DNA of 64,000 bases, taken from NCBI RefSeq assembly GCF_033118175.1, contig NC_083696.1:35573001-35637000 (forward strand). The letters are read 5' to 3'. This stretch comes from Dama dama (Eukaryota; Chordata; Mammalia; Artiodactyla; Cervidae). Positions 1-10,909 of the stretch are shown here, one piece after another; positions within the stretch are counted from its first letter, which is position 1, and each line of letters opens with the position of its first letter. A model generated the notes under the pieces. It saw nothing but the letters and a program-made list of their open reading frames with translations, did not search any database and was not told the origin of the DNA. The translations under genes and the position numbers were made by a program.

Positions 1-714
1 TATTTTTACCTTTAATGAGGTTGTGAATTTGGCATCTGAGATTTAAATAAACTGGAGAGAGAACATTCTTTAGGAAGGGATGTTTTGAAGTATGTATTGA
101 AGCTTAAAGTATATGAGAAAGGCACCAGAGTTAGCAGTTCTTCACCTAGTGACATCATGTATGACTTAAGTGGACTCTTTCTTGTTTGAAATTCAAGTTC
201 TTTGTATTTTGTGGGATGTTTCAGCAAAGGATCTCTTCATCTTAACTCACTTCTACTTTAATTACTGAGTTGAGTTGTGATCCTGAATTTTTGACATTCT
301 AGTTGCTTTCTGTGGATTAGTACCGTTGAACATTTAAGATTTCTGCTTTCAGTAGAGATCATCAGTATCATTTTTTCATTCTTTTTTATTCTTTCCGCTT
401 CCTCTCGTATTTGACTTAGTAGCGGTTAAAACCTTTGCCATTTTCTTATGTTCCTCCACCCCCCACTCATCTAGTATGCATTCTCTGCAGGTGTTTTGTC
501 TCTTTTACTAAAAAAGTAAAGATTGATAAAACCAACTCTGTTGACTGTCTCTCCTAATCTTCGAAAAATTTAGCTGCTGTCGCACCCGCCCTTTTTATTC
601 ATTCTATTGGCCTGAGGAGAGGGCACCCTCTTCTTGTACAAGGGAGTCTTTTTCCTTTATTGCTATTTCAGTTTAATGCCTCTCAGTTATCTCCTCTTTG
701 GCTTATAGATAGGC

Positions 715-830
715 CTCCTTTATCCAGTAAATATGCATTAAATAATTAAGCACACATCCCATGTTAAGCCCTGGAGGAACAGAAGTGACAGGATGGGTGT
801 CATCACTGTGTTCATGGTGCTTACAGTATA
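715..830 (+). repeat. L2-like LINE scrap
   Basis: The text resembles the L2 3' region phrase for 'stay in the list of ... last-month' type consensus only loosely: a run like catt-aaat-aatt-aagc followed by gcc-ctgg-agga-acag and a 'gtgcttacagt' end. It is very diverged, and the family call is tentative. Confidence 0.3.
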
Positions 831-1201
831 TTTGAGTTGCTCAGTGTACCTCATCCTTACAAAATTCTACTTTGTTCTGTATCTCCTTCTGGTTACTACT
901 TCTTGCAAGTATGATTAGTTAGTTTACTGTCCCTCTCCCTCATTCATCTTGGCATTTTCCACTCCACTTTTTCCACTTTTTTCAGGGTTTCTAAGCTCTA
1001 TTGGCAGTGGTTACCAATGACCTCCTAGTTGCAGAGTTCCAGTGGAACTTCAATTGACTCAGTGATTTTTAAAATTCTTGAAAATATTAAAGGGTTTACT
1101 TTGTTATTTTAAATGTTCGTGTTGTTTGCTCTTTTTTAGCAAATAACTTTGCTATTTTTCTGAGCATATATGACTGTCAGAAAAAGTTAGGGAGATGGTG
1201 C

Positions 1202-1323
1202 TAAAGTGAAGTCGCTCAGTCGGGTCCGATTCTTTGCGACCCCATGGACTATAGCCTACCAGGCTCCTCCGTCCATGGGATTTTCCAGGCGAGAATACTG
1301 GAGTGGGTTGCCATTTCCTTCTA
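1202..1323 (-). repeat. Bov-tA SINE, 5'-truncated
   Basis: Read on the minus strand this matches the Bov-tA body, from the 'cactccagtattct' block through the 'gtcgcaaagag' block to the 'gactgagcgac' end. The tRNA-derived head is missing. Nothing is coded. Confidence 0.85.
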
Positions 1324-2034
1324 AGGTGGGCTGCAAATTATGGCGTCTCTAGCCACAGGTCTTTGTGTGTTGGAGACGGCAGTGTCTACAGTTGGGTGTT
1401 GTGTAGCTTGTTTGCATAAATAAGAGTTCTGTCTCCTCCATCCTTGATGTTGGGATATTGTTTTGCTAGTGTAGGATATGAAGGCAAGAGTTACTCACTG
1501 GTTTGATTTCTAGGCTCTGTACCCTAGGAAATAAGCAATTGGGGCTCACTGTGTTGCATCTCATTGGTTTATAGAACCTTTTCAAGTTTTATTTCTGATT
1601 CTTAAAATGGGGATTATGCCAAATTCTATAGAGTGTTGAGGATTACAGTGAGTAATTTAAATAAAACATTTAGCTTGTTGTTCAGCGTGTAATAAATTTA
1701 AATAAAAAGTTGCTGTCACTGTATAAACATTACAGTTGAGCCATATTACCTTTTATGGTGAACAGTAATTGGTTTTTTTCCCCTCACTGTTGTTTATGTG
1801 TACCCATCACTGATTATACTTTATCATATATACAAATTAACTTCTTAAGATGGTCAAAAACATTTTCTTGGAGGCATCTCTTTGGTACCCCTCTGTTTTC
1901 CTGCTCTGATTAGATTTGATTTCTCTATAGGCCTCCTGTAGTCAAGATGTCATCTTGATAATTTTTCACTGTCATCTGAGGGAGTCACCTCTCCTGTCTC
2001 CTGTGTTAGACCTCCTTATTATCCCCCAGTTTTT

Positions 2035-2285
2035 GGCAATCACTGATCCTACTTTCTTTCTCTAATTTTGTCTTTTCTAAAATGTCATAAAAATGGAATC
2101 ATACAGTATGCAGCTTTTTAAATCTGGCTGCTTTCATTTAGTATAATGTATTTGAGATTCATTCATGTTCAACAGTTGGTTCCTTTTTATTGCTAATTAA
2201 TAGCTGTATGGATATGCTACATGTACTCACTCTTTGAAGTACATTTGGCATATTTCCAGTTTGGGGGGACTGTGAATAAAGGTGC
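2035..2285 (-). repeat. Old L1 (L1M-type) 3' fragment
   Basis: The text follows the antisense of an old mammalian L1 3' region: a 'tggaatcatacagtatg' block, a 'tttagtataatg' block and 'attcattcatgtt'. It is heavily diverged. Confidence 0.6.
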
Positions 2286-2604
2286 TGTGACTTCTCAGAT
2301 TATTTTTGAGAAAAGTGGCCTGTGGCCATCCAGAGCTACAAGGCAGGCTGAGAAATTGAATATTTAGCTTTTCACCCTCTTTGTAAGAGGACTGCGAGAG
2401 AAAAATATGTTGTAAAGGGATTTTGGTAGGTAATTCATGGTGTCAGTTGCAAATGGCCTTTTCTTGGTATGCCGTTTCAGAGGTTTTGTTCTAGGAGCTT
2501 CCTGAGTTTGAGGTCCACAACCTGTTTCTGTCTTTACATTGATTGGAATCTTTGCTGAGTTTAGGATTCTAGATTGGAAATTATGCTCTTAAGACACTGT
2601 TGCA

Positions 2605-3350
2605 CTGTTTTCTAAATTGAGGTAAAGTATACAGAATTTACCATTTTAACCATTTTTTAAGTGTACTTTTGCACACTTTATGTTAAGTACATTCACATGG
2701 TATTGTGGCCATCCATCTTCAGAACTTTTTACATTTCTTCCTCAATGAAAATTCCATACCCATTAAACAATAACTCCCCATTTCCCCAAGCTCTGGTAAC
2801 TATTAATCAACTTTGCCTATGAATTGGACTACTCCAAGTAACTCATATAAGTAGAGTCATAGGATATTTGTCCTTTTGTGGCTGGCTAATTTTGCTTAGC
2901 ATAATGTCCTCAAGGTTCATTCATGTTTGTTGGATGTGTCAGAAATTCCTCCTTTTTAAGGGCTGAATAATACTCCACTGTATGTTTATACTCCTTATGC
3001 GCTTAACCTTTTATCTGTAGATAGAAACCTGGGTTGCTTCCACTTCTGAGCTGTTGTTAGCTGTTTTTAGCTATGAACGTGGGTGTACAAATATCTCTTT
3101 GAGACCCTGCTTTTAGTTTCTTTGGTTTATACCCAGAAGTGGAGTTATTGAATGGGATGGTAGTTCTACTTTATAGGAACATGGTACTGTTTTCCATAGT
3201 GGCTGCACCATTTTGTATTCTTACCAGTGGTATTCAGGATTCCAGTTTTTCTGCATCCTCTCTGAAACTTATGTTCTATTTAAAAAAAAATTTTTTTTTA
3301 TCATAGTAGCCATGCTATTCAGTGTGGTGTTTTGTTACTGTAATTGTGTT
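2605..3350 (-). repeat. Old L1 (L1M-type) 3' region
   Basis: This is a long antisense match to the old L1 3' region. Diagnostic stretches include 'ttgcttagcataatgtcc', 'ggctgaataatactcc' and 'cccagaagtggagtta'. It is diverged and has no usable ORF. Confidence 0.75.
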
Positions 3351-3628
3351 TTGATGGCGTATTGAATTATGTGCCTGGCACTTAGTTGCTATTGAGTAAG
3401 TGTTGAGTAAATAAAGGAAAAATTACAGTTGTTTTTGTCTCATTGGAAGATTTGTTATTTATAAGTGGTTTTTGCCTTAAGGTATAGCTTGCTCCTAGAC
3501 ATCACATTTTGAATTAGATATTGGCAGTAAAGTCTTCTCTGGACATAATGTTGCCTTTGGGTTCAGATACCAACTGGAAATGGAAAGAGGCAGCTAAAAC
3601 TACATATATTAATAGTAGTAACTATATA

Positions 3629-4054
3629 CACTTGGCCCTTGGCATCTTGCACAGGGTTGGTTCTAGGAGTTCCCTCAGATGCCAGAATCTTGTGGATGCT
3701 TGTCTCCCTTATAAAAACGGCATAGTTGGGACTTCTGTGGTGCTCTAGTGGTTGACTGTGCTTTCACTGCAGAGGACGTGGGCTTGATCCCTGGTCAGGG
3801 AACTAAGATTCCCCCATGCCAAAAAAAAATAAAGGCAAATAATATTTCTTGAATATAACCTACACGCATCCTGCTGTATACTTTAAGTCATTTCTGGACT
3901 ACTTATAATACCTAGTACAATGTAAATGCTGTGTAAATAGTTGCCATAGTGTGGCAAACTTGAAGTTTTGCTTTTTGGAACTTTCTGAAAAAAATGTTTT
4001 TCTAATATTTTCTATTTGTGGTTGGTTGAATCTGTGGATGCAGAGGGCCAACTA
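3629..4054 (+). mobile_element. MER2/Tigger-like DNA transposon, SINE-interrupted
   Basis: The left end reads 'cacttggcccttgg' and the right end 'ggttggttgaatctgtgga...gagggccaactata', the terminal pattern of the non-autonomous Tigger (pogo) element MER2. The internal blocks 'ataacctacacgcatcctg' and 'cttataatacctagtac' also match. A CHR-type SINE at about 3727-3832 splits it. It is a fossil with no transposase. Confidence 0.7.
3727..3832 (+). repeat. CHR-type tRNA SINE inside MER2-like element
   Basis: The element opens 'gggacttctgtggtgctc' and carries a tRNA B-box-like 'gcttgatccctgg' and an A-rich tail. The MER2-like sequence resumes after it, so the SINE is younger than the DNA transposon. 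Confidence 0.8.
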
Positions 4055-4120
4055 TATAGTGGTAAACTAATTGCTGCTAAAATTGAGATATTTTATATTT
4101 TTGTTTAGAATTGCTGTAAT

Positions 4121-5211
4121 CACTGTTGAGAGTAGTGTTTGCTGTGGGTTTGTTGTGTATGGCCTTTACTATGTTGAGGTATATTCCTTCTGCGTCTACT
4201 TTCTAGGGAGTTTTTATCTTAAACAAGTGTTGAATTTTGTAAAAAGCTTTCTCTGAATCTATTGAGATGATCATGTATCTTTTATCTTTCAATTTGTTAA
4301 TCCGGTGTATCACATTGATTTGTTATGTTGAATCCTTGCATCCCTGGGATAAAGCCCACTTGATCCTGATGTATGACCTTTTTAATGTGTTGTATTCTGT
4401 TTGCTAGAATTTTGTTGAGGATTTTTGCATCTATGTTTATCAGTGATATTGACCTGTAATTTTCTTTTTTGTGGCATCTTTGGGTTTTAGTATCAGAGTG
4501 ATGGAGGCTTCATGGAATGAGTTTGGGAGTTTTCCTCCTGCAATTTTCTGGAAGAATTTGAGCAGAATAGGTGTTAGCTGTTCTCTAAACTTTTGATAGA
4601 ATTCACCTATGAAGCCGTTGGCCCTGGGTTTTTGTTTGTTGGAAGATTTTGTATTACAGTTTTGATTTCTGTGCTTGTGATTGGTTTATTCATATTTTCT
4701 ATTTCTTCCTGGTTCAGTTTTGAAAGATTATACTTTTCTGAGAATTTGTCTAATGAGATGAACCTGGAGCCTATTACATAGAGTGAAGTAAGTCAGAAAG
4801 AAAAACATATATGTACATTAATGCAAATATATATGGAATCTAGAAAGGTGATACTGGTGCTCCTGTTGGCAGGGCGGCAGTGGAGATGCAGACATGGAGA
4901 ACAGACTTACAGATATGGGGGTGGGGGAGGGGAGGAGAGGGAGGAGAGGATGGGATGAATGGAGAGAGGAGCATGGACGCGCACACACTGTCATGTGTGA
5001 AATAGATAGCCAGTAGGAACTTGCTGTGTGGCCCAGGGAGCTCACATCGCGTTTTATAACGACCTGGAGGCGAGGTTGGACAGGAGGTGGGGGGAGCTTC
5101 AAGAGGGCCGGCGCATGCTTATACCTATGGCCGATTCATGTTGATGATGGCAGAAACCAACACAACACTGTAAATCAATTATCCCCCAATTAAAAATAAA
5201 TTAATTTAAAA
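4121..5211. mobile_element. L1 with 5' inversion (twin priming)
   Basis: From 4121 to about 4750 the sequence is L1 ORF2 reverse-transcriptase region in antisense. From about 4751 to 5211 it is the L1 3' end in sense, with an A-rich tail. The whole unit is flanked by a near-perfect duplication: AATTGCTGTAAT at 4109-4120 and AATTGCTATAAT at 5212-5223. One target-site duplication around two oppositely oriented halves is the signature of twin priming during a single insertion. The element is inactive. Confidence 0.85.
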
Positions 5212-5471
5212 AATTGCTATAATTGTAAACCATAGCCATTTAGACTTGCCTTAGTAAAATTGGCTTAAAAGCTACCAGGGGAATCTAAAATCCTTAGTGG
5301 GTAGTTTCTTGAGAATTTCCTTTCTAGAGAATCTTTGCTTTATCTCATATTTCTTCCATATCCCTGAATTTTATCCTTGCTGTTTTTTTGTAATCTGGAA
5401 GTTTTGCTTACCATGTCTGATTTCTTGCAGATTTTCTATTTTGTGCATACGTTATTTTGTATATACTGTAT

Positions 5472-5570
5472 ATGATGACTTCGGTGAGCAGTGACCGGTC
5501 CAGAGGTGCTCGGGAAAAACCACAGATTTCAGCGACACAGGCAACACAACTACAGAAACAAGTGGTACAG
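5472..5570 (+). CDS. UBAP2: UBAP2 coding exon 1 (start codon; residues 1-33)
   Basis: The exon runs 5431-5570. It is entered through a polypyrimidine tract and cag at 5428-5430, and left through a strong donor (cag|gtaagt). The first 41 nt are 5' untranslated. Translation is placed at the first ATG of a tandem ATG-ATG (5472 and 5475), giving MMTSVS as in human UBAP2. An upstream in-frame TTG at 5457 has no support as a start. The encoded 33 residues are a basic, Gln/Thr-rich tail without a recognised domain. The exon ends in phase 0. Expression from this start depends on splicing to 5' exon(s) outside the window. Confidence 0.95.
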
Positions 5571-5690
5571 GTAAGTTTTTGGGGAACTCTTGTTTGTTTA
5601 AAATTACAGAAATTAAGGGGCATATATGCTTTAATGTTCTCTTTTGTAGGAAACCCAGGATTTTGAAACTTGTTCTTAAAAAGATAGTTT

Positions 5691-5746
5691 AGGGATTTCT
5701 CTGGTGGTCCGGTGGTTAAGAATCCACTGCTAAAGCAGGGAACAAT
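5691..5746 (+). repeat. CHR-type SINE head fragment
   Basis: A short copy of the tRNA-derived head ('ctctggtggtccggtggtt') stops at 'gcagggaac'. It lies about 55 bp from a second copy in the same orientation. Confidence 0.65.
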
Positions 5747-5802
5747 ACTCTGAAGTACAGAGAAATCTGAATTACAAGAGATTTTTAAAATGCTGTCTTT
5801 TC

Positions 5803-5923
5803 TGGGACTTTCTGGGTGGTTTGGGAGTTGGGACTCCATGCTTCCACTGCACAGGCACAAGTATGATGCCTGGTTGGGTAGCCGAGATCCCGTGTGACGT
5901 GCAGTGTGGCAAAAAAACAAAAA
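5803..5923 (+). repeat. CHR-type SINE
   Basis: It opens 'tgggactttctgggtggt' and continues through the 'gcttccactgcacagg' and 'gccgagatcccgtgtg' blocks into an A-rich tail. A long antisense ORF across this point is produced by the repeat, not by a gene. Confidence 0.75.
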
Positions 5924-5969
5924 TGAGTTGTTGGGAATGGAAACTGTCTCCATCTCCCATTTTCCCAAC

Positions 5970-6191
5970 TTTTGGAAAGCCGCCCATTGAGCTTTGAGAA
6001 GGATTTCTAGACCCTTAGATTTCTGATTTCCAGAGAATCAAAGTCTACAGAATGGAGGAAGGAGGGCCGCCAAGTATTGTTTCTACTAGTTTTTCCATTG
6101 GCCCTTTAGGGGTGACTCATTTTGTAGAAGAAAAAAGCTGCCCACTGAACTTGGAGAAGAATTCCTAGACACTTACATTTCTGACTTTCCT
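5970..6191. repeat. Diverged direct repeat (about 62-bp units)
   Basis: A unit at about 5970-6032 recurs at about 6129-6191, with the pattern 'aagc(c/t)gccca(t/c)tgaac/gctt...gagaag...ttc(c/t)taga'. By eye roughly three quarters of the positions agree. The DNA between the units does not extend the similarity clearly. It may be an old tandem duplication or two copies of an unrecognised repeat. Confidence 0.45.
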
Positions 6192-6399
6192 TGTAAAAAA
6201 ACGTTTGGTGAGAATTTCTCAAAACAGTATTAGTAAAATCATTAACCCTATTCCTGAAAGTGTTTCTTAAGGGAACAACCTGAAATTGGGGGTGGAATGT
6301 GTGTCCCTCATTCCAGAAGATACTTCCTGCCCAATCTAAATGTCTAATGCAGAGATGTACTGAGACACCCTGTCGAGGCAGCAGGGTGTAAGAAGACCA

Positions 6400-6535
6400 T
6401 GAGGTCTTTTGAATCTGAGTAAACCTGGGTTTGGGACCTAAGTTTGCCACTTTACCATTGAGGTATTATTTAAGTCTCTTTGAACCTCAGTTTAAAAGAA
6501 AAATTGCTTGGAGAGTTAGAGAAACATTTTGAGAG
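6400..6535 (+). repeat. MIR-like ancient SINE
   Basis: The blocks 'aaacctgggtttggg', 'tttgccactttacc' and 'tctctttgaacctcagttt' follow the order of the MIR core (loss of site, then 'cctctgagcctcagttt'). It is very diverged. Confidence 0.4.
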
Positions 6536-6554
6536 TAGTACATATAATTTCTGA

Positions 6555-7300
6555 ATATCCTTCTAGATTCCCCCCAGATTTTAACATTTTTGCCATGTTT
6601 GCTAATTTATCCTGTTCTCTCTCCTACAAAGGAGAGACCACACAACTTTACCTTCAAACTTTTTGAGAATAAATTGCAGATATGGTGCATCTCTACCCCT
6701 AAATATTGCAGTATGTATTTAAAAAAAAAACGATCTTATGTAGTCACAGAACAATGATCAAAAATCAGAAAATCAGCTCATCTAATGTAACCTGTACATT
6801 GTATTCATATTTCCCCAATTGTCCCAATAATGTCCTTTTTAGATAATTAAGTCCTTGATCATACATTGTATTTAGGTGTCAGTTCTCTTTAGTCTTTCTT
6901 TTTTGAAATATCATTTATTTTTTGGCTGCTGTGGGTCTTGGTTGTGGCACATGGGATCTAGTTCCTTGACCAGGGCGTAGACCCAGCCTCCTGCATTGGG
7001 AGCATGGAGTCTTAGCCATTGGACCACCAGGGAAGTCCCTCTTTAGTCTGTTTTAATGTAGGACTTCCTCTGTTTCATGACACTGATGTATTTGAAGAAT
7101 ATATGCCATTTATTTTAAAGACTGTCTCCCAGTTGTAGTTTGTCTGATTTTTTTCATGATTAGAGGGAGTTTATGCATTTTTGGTAGAAGTACCACAGAA
7201 ATGATGATCTGTACTTAATGCATCATACATGATGTATAGAACATAGGTTTGTCTTATAAACTGGTAATTTTGTCACTTGATTATCTAGTATCATGTGAGG
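6555..7300 (-). repeat. Old L1 (L1M-type) 3' region, SINE-interrupted
   Basis: Antisense old L1 text ('cctaaatattgcagtatg', 'ccaattgtcccaataatgtcc', 'tagaagtaccacagaa') runs on both sides of a SINE at 6911-7039. The host text 'tctctttagtct' is repeated on each side of the SINE. Confidence 0.7.
6911..7039 (-). repeat. CHR-type SINE nested in L1M
   Basis: Antisense of the CHR-type SINE, from an A-rich tail (here T-rich) to the 'ggaccaccagggaagtccc' head. It is flanked by copies of 'tctctttagtct', which look like its target duplication. Confidence 0.85.
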
Positions 7301-7960
7301 AGATAGAAAAGCACTCAAGTTTTAAAAAATATAAAATGGAGTGTGATAATGTTAAGCTTAAGAAGTTATTTTATGAGGAAAAATGGGCTTACTTGGGAAT
7401 TGTAGAGAATTGCAATTCAGAATAAGCAACCCATCGCAGAAACCATAGGCAAGTCTCAGAAACAGAGGAACCTTATTTTATAGAGAAAAATGAGGAAGTT
7501 GGGAGGGGTTATTTTGAACAAAAGTCCATTAGAGAAAAGTGAGGTACAGGGTAGTAAGGGTTTCTCAGTAACTGAGTTGCTGAAATAGTTGGTTTCTTGT
7601 GGGGATGCAGTGTACATCTTTTCCCATCGGGGCCTCCCTGCAGTGTTAGTTTTTCCTAATTGACCTCTAGTGGTACTGCCTGAGAGTTCCCCCTTCTGGT
7701 CTCCTGATTCCATTTTAGTGAATTTTCCCTCTATTAATTTCACAATGTTTACTTTACAGAATGCTTGGAAGGAATTAGAGATTATTTAAGTTCTATTCAA
7801 GAAGTGGTAGCTTTTACTCTTATTGTATATTCTGCATATGTTATGAAGTGATTATAATAATATTTGAAATTTTAATGAAAAAAGCCTGGTTACCGAAAGA
7901 ACCCAGTATTTTGCTTATAACCCAACTGTTAAAACATTTAAGCAAAAGAATAGTTTTTAA

Positions 7961-8488
7961 TTGTTGTTCAGTGGCTAAGTCATGCCTGACCCTTTACAAC
8001 CCCATGTACTGCAGCACACCAGGCCTCCTTGTCCCTCACTGTCTCCCAGAGTTTGCTCAAGTTCATGCCCATTGAATTGGTGATGCCATCCAACCTTCTT
8101 ATCCTCTGTTGCCCTTTTCTCCTTTTGCCTTCAGTCTTTCCCAGTATCAGGGTCTTTCCCAATGAATCAGCTGTTTGCATTAGGTGACCAAAGTATTGGA
8201 GCTTCAGAATCAGGCCTTCCAATGAATATTCAGGATTGATTTCCTTTACGATTGACTGCTTTTATCTTGCTGTCCAAGGGATTCTCAAGAGTCTTCTCCA
8301 GCACCACAGTTTGAAAGCGTTAATTCTTTGGTGTTCAGCCTTCTTTATGGTCCGACTCTCATATCTGTACATGACTACTGGAAAGACCATAGCTTTGAAT
8401 ATACAGACCTTTGTTGGCAAAGTGATATCTTTGCTTTATGCTGTCTAGGTTAGTCATAACTTTCCTTCCAAGAAGTAAACATCTTCTA
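7961..8488 (-). mobile_element. BovB LINE 3' end (left arm of inverted pair)
   Basis: Antisense of the BovB (RTE-clade) 3' end. It starts with 'ttgttgttcagtggctaagtc', passes the 'gatgccatccaacc' block and ends in the region encoding the C-terminal part of the reverse-transcriptase ORF. It carries many substitutions and is inactive. It faces a plus-strand BovB about 14 bp away. Confidence 0.9.
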
Positions 8489-8502
8489 AATAATTAATTA
8501 TA

Positions 8503-9113
8503 ATGGAAACAGTGGCTGACTTTATTTTTTTGGGCTCCAAAATCACTGCAGATGGTGATTGCAGCCATGAAATTAAAAGATGCTTACTCCTTGGATGGAA
8601 AGTTATGACCAACCTAGACAGCATATTTAAAAGCAGAGACATTACTTTGTCAACAAAGGTCTGTCTAGTCAAGGCTATGGTTTTTCCAGTGGTCATGTAT
8701 GGATGTAAGAGTTGGACTACAAAGAAAACTGAGCGCCGAAAAATTGATGCTTTTGAACTGTGGTGTTGGAGAAGACTCTTGAGAGTCCCTTGGACTGCAA
8801 GGAGATTCAACCAGTCTATTCTAAAGGAGATCAGTCCTGGGTGTTCATTGGAAGGACTGATGCTGAAGCTGAAACTCCAATACTTTGGCCACCTCATGTG
8901 AAGAGTTGACTCATTGGAAAAGACCCTGCTGCTGGGAGGGATTGGCGGCAGGAGGAGAAGGGGATAACAGAGGATGAGATGGCTGGATGGCATCACTGAC
9001 TCAATGGACATGAGTTTGAGTAAACTCTGGGAGTTTATGATGGACAGGGAGGCCTGGCGTGCTACGATTCATGGGGTCGCAAAGAGTCGGACACGACTGA
9101 GCAACTGAACTGA
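8503..9113 (+). mobile_element. BovB LINE 3' end (right arm of inverted pair)
   Basis: Sense BovB 3' end. The readable ORF piece at 8503-8901 carries hallmarks of the BovB ORF2 C-terminus (LVKAMVFPVVMYGC, then FELWCWRRLLRVPW) and stops at a TGA. The element ends with the 'gtcggacacgactgagc' terminus. It is 5'-truncated. Confidence 0.92.
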
Positions 9114-10370
9114 GCAATACTTATCTTTAGATGGTAGGCATAAGGTGATTTATAAAACAAAATCTGACTTCATTGTATTTTCCAAATCTGCGAGGTGACA
9201 GATACAGCCCAAACCATTTGACTCCACTAGAAAAGCTATGAACACATTGTTCATTGTGAAAGTAGCTTTAGTTCATTATGAGCCAAGTGAATGGAAGAGA
9301 GATCCAGAGGAAGAGAGTTAGTAATGCTGTTTTTCTTGGCAAGACTTTTATTTTTCCACTCAACAGTTGTATGGTGGATGTCAGTAATGTTTGTTGTAGG
9401 GGAGGGTGTGTAACCTTGTTAACTTACCCCTTGATTCTGCTTTTTTCCTCTGATTTCAGAAGCTGAAGAGATCTTTTGACACATTCTAGAGCTCAGCCTG
9501 GCAACTTTCCTATCATACTCTTAATTTGGTGCTTTGGTTATTGAATATTTAAAGTAATTTTCTCTTGTCTAGGGTAGTCAGCAAAGGAAAAGAATATTTT
9601 AGGTTCTGATTTAAAGTGCTTTATATTCCATCAATATGCTATGCTAGTGTTGCAATACTGTACTCCTATTAAGTGCATCAGCTGTGTTGTGTCTAGATGG
9701 TCTATAATCTCTTAGGAATAAAATGATGATATCACTGAAGAGAAATACAAAGAGTATTTCAGTCATAGTATTTAAGCTGAAAAAGCTGAGTCTGAATAAA
9801 TTAGTGATTAGTATTTACCTTACACGTGGTACTGAAGAATGGTTTTATGGTTAGAAATGTGTGGGTGCAAAAGTATCAAAATGAAAATTAGGAAATATAT
9901 AGAAGCCCTAGACTATTGCCTGCAGCAAAATGCTGTTGGCAGTAACTTTTCTGCTTATAGTCTTGAGTGAAAGTTCGTCAACTTGAGTGTTTCTCTTACT
10001 AATATTTTATAAGACATTTTAGTAGAGTTAGAGGAGCGTTCTTTGTTTTTGTAACTTGTGTATATTTAGGAAGCACAGACAATTCTTTAGCAAATCTTAA
10101 GTTTAAATATTGCTGCCTTTAGAGGTGTTATTGTAGCTATTTCCCTCCCTGCTCTATTACTTTTAGTTGATCCCACATCCCTTTTCAGAAAGATATTATA
10201 GCCAGAGTTCCTGTCCTTGGTGTATCATTTACTCTGTGAAATTGTTGTATGCTGTATTTTCTCTGTGAAATGTCTTGAACTACGCATATTCCGCTAATAA
10301 ACATCATACAGTGAGTGAATTTCTCCAACTGGTCTGTGGTTCACTTTCTTGGATATTTTCCCCCATTTAT

Positions 10371-10384
10371 TGTGTGTGTGTGTG
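10371..10384 (+). repeat. Short (TG)n microsatellite
   Basis: An uninterrupted run of TG dinucleotides lies just before an L1 3' end. Confidence 0.8.
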
Positions 10385-10760
10385 TATTTATTTTTTAATT
10401 GAAGTATAGTTGATTTACAACATTGTTAGTTTCAAGTGTACAGTGGAGTGACTCAGTTATATGTATATATTTCAGATTATTTACCATTATAGTTATTAAA
10501 AGATACTGAATACAGATCCCTGTGTTATGCAGTAATTCCTTGTACCTTAACTATATTTTGTATAGTAGTTTGTATCCATTAATCCCATACTCCTAATCTA
10601 TCCCGCCTCCACATCCTTTCCCCTTTTTAACTGTCAGTTTTGTTTTCTATGTCTGTGAGTCTCGTTTCTGTTTTGTATATAGATTCATTGGTATTATTTA
10701 TTAGATTTCATATATAAGTGATATCGAATAGTACTTGTCTTTCTCTGTCTGATTTCATTT
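10385..10760 (-). repeat. L1 3' UTR fragment
   Basis: Antisense L1 3' text: 'ttgaagtatagttgatttac', 'agttatatgtatatattt' and 'tgtctgtgagtctcg'. It is 5'-truncated and has no ORF. Confidence 0.75.
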
Positions 10761-10909
10761 ATATTTTTTATTTTAGCTCCTGTTTAACATCTGTTTTTCC
10801 CCCTTCTTTTCCTTTGTCCTTTATTTTTGACCTTCTTCCAGGCCTTCTTTTCTGGTCTGCTGAAATTCTCCCCCCGCCCCCTGCCAATATTTTATTATGA
10901 AAATGTTTA

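Larger units (their letters stand above)
1..5430 (+). other. UBAP2: UBAP2 upstream intron (5' non-coding side)
   Basis: This sequence lies upstream of the exon carrying the start codon. It ends in a polypyrimidine tract and AG at 5429-5430. It has no CpG-rich segment and no promoter-like sequence, so the promoter must lie further left. It holds a Bov-tA fragment, old L1 pieces, a MER2-like DNA transposon interrupted by a SINE, and a twin-primed L1. From 1 to about 1190 I see only an L2-like scrap near 715-830. Confidence 0.7.

Noticed and set aside
3521..3748. 75-codon ORF before the MER2-like element
   Set aside because: Its second half is MER2-like sequence and its end enters a SINE. There is no conserved protein and no splice context.
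5408..5968. 186-codon antisense ORF overlapping the UBAP2 start-codon exon
   Set aside because: It runs through two CHR-type SINE copies and the reverse of a real exon. The protein has no recognisable motif and there is no supporting splice or promoter signal.
8454..9011. 185-codon antisense ORF
   Set aside because: It is a reverse-strand shadow of the sense BovB at 8503-9113. The same shadow recurs at other BovB copies.
9723..9780. C/D-box snoRNA-like pattern (atgatga ... ctga)
   Set aside because: Human UBAP2 is reported to host C/D snoRNAs (SNORD121 group, from memory), so I looked for one. This candidate lacks a terminal stem and clear internal boxes.
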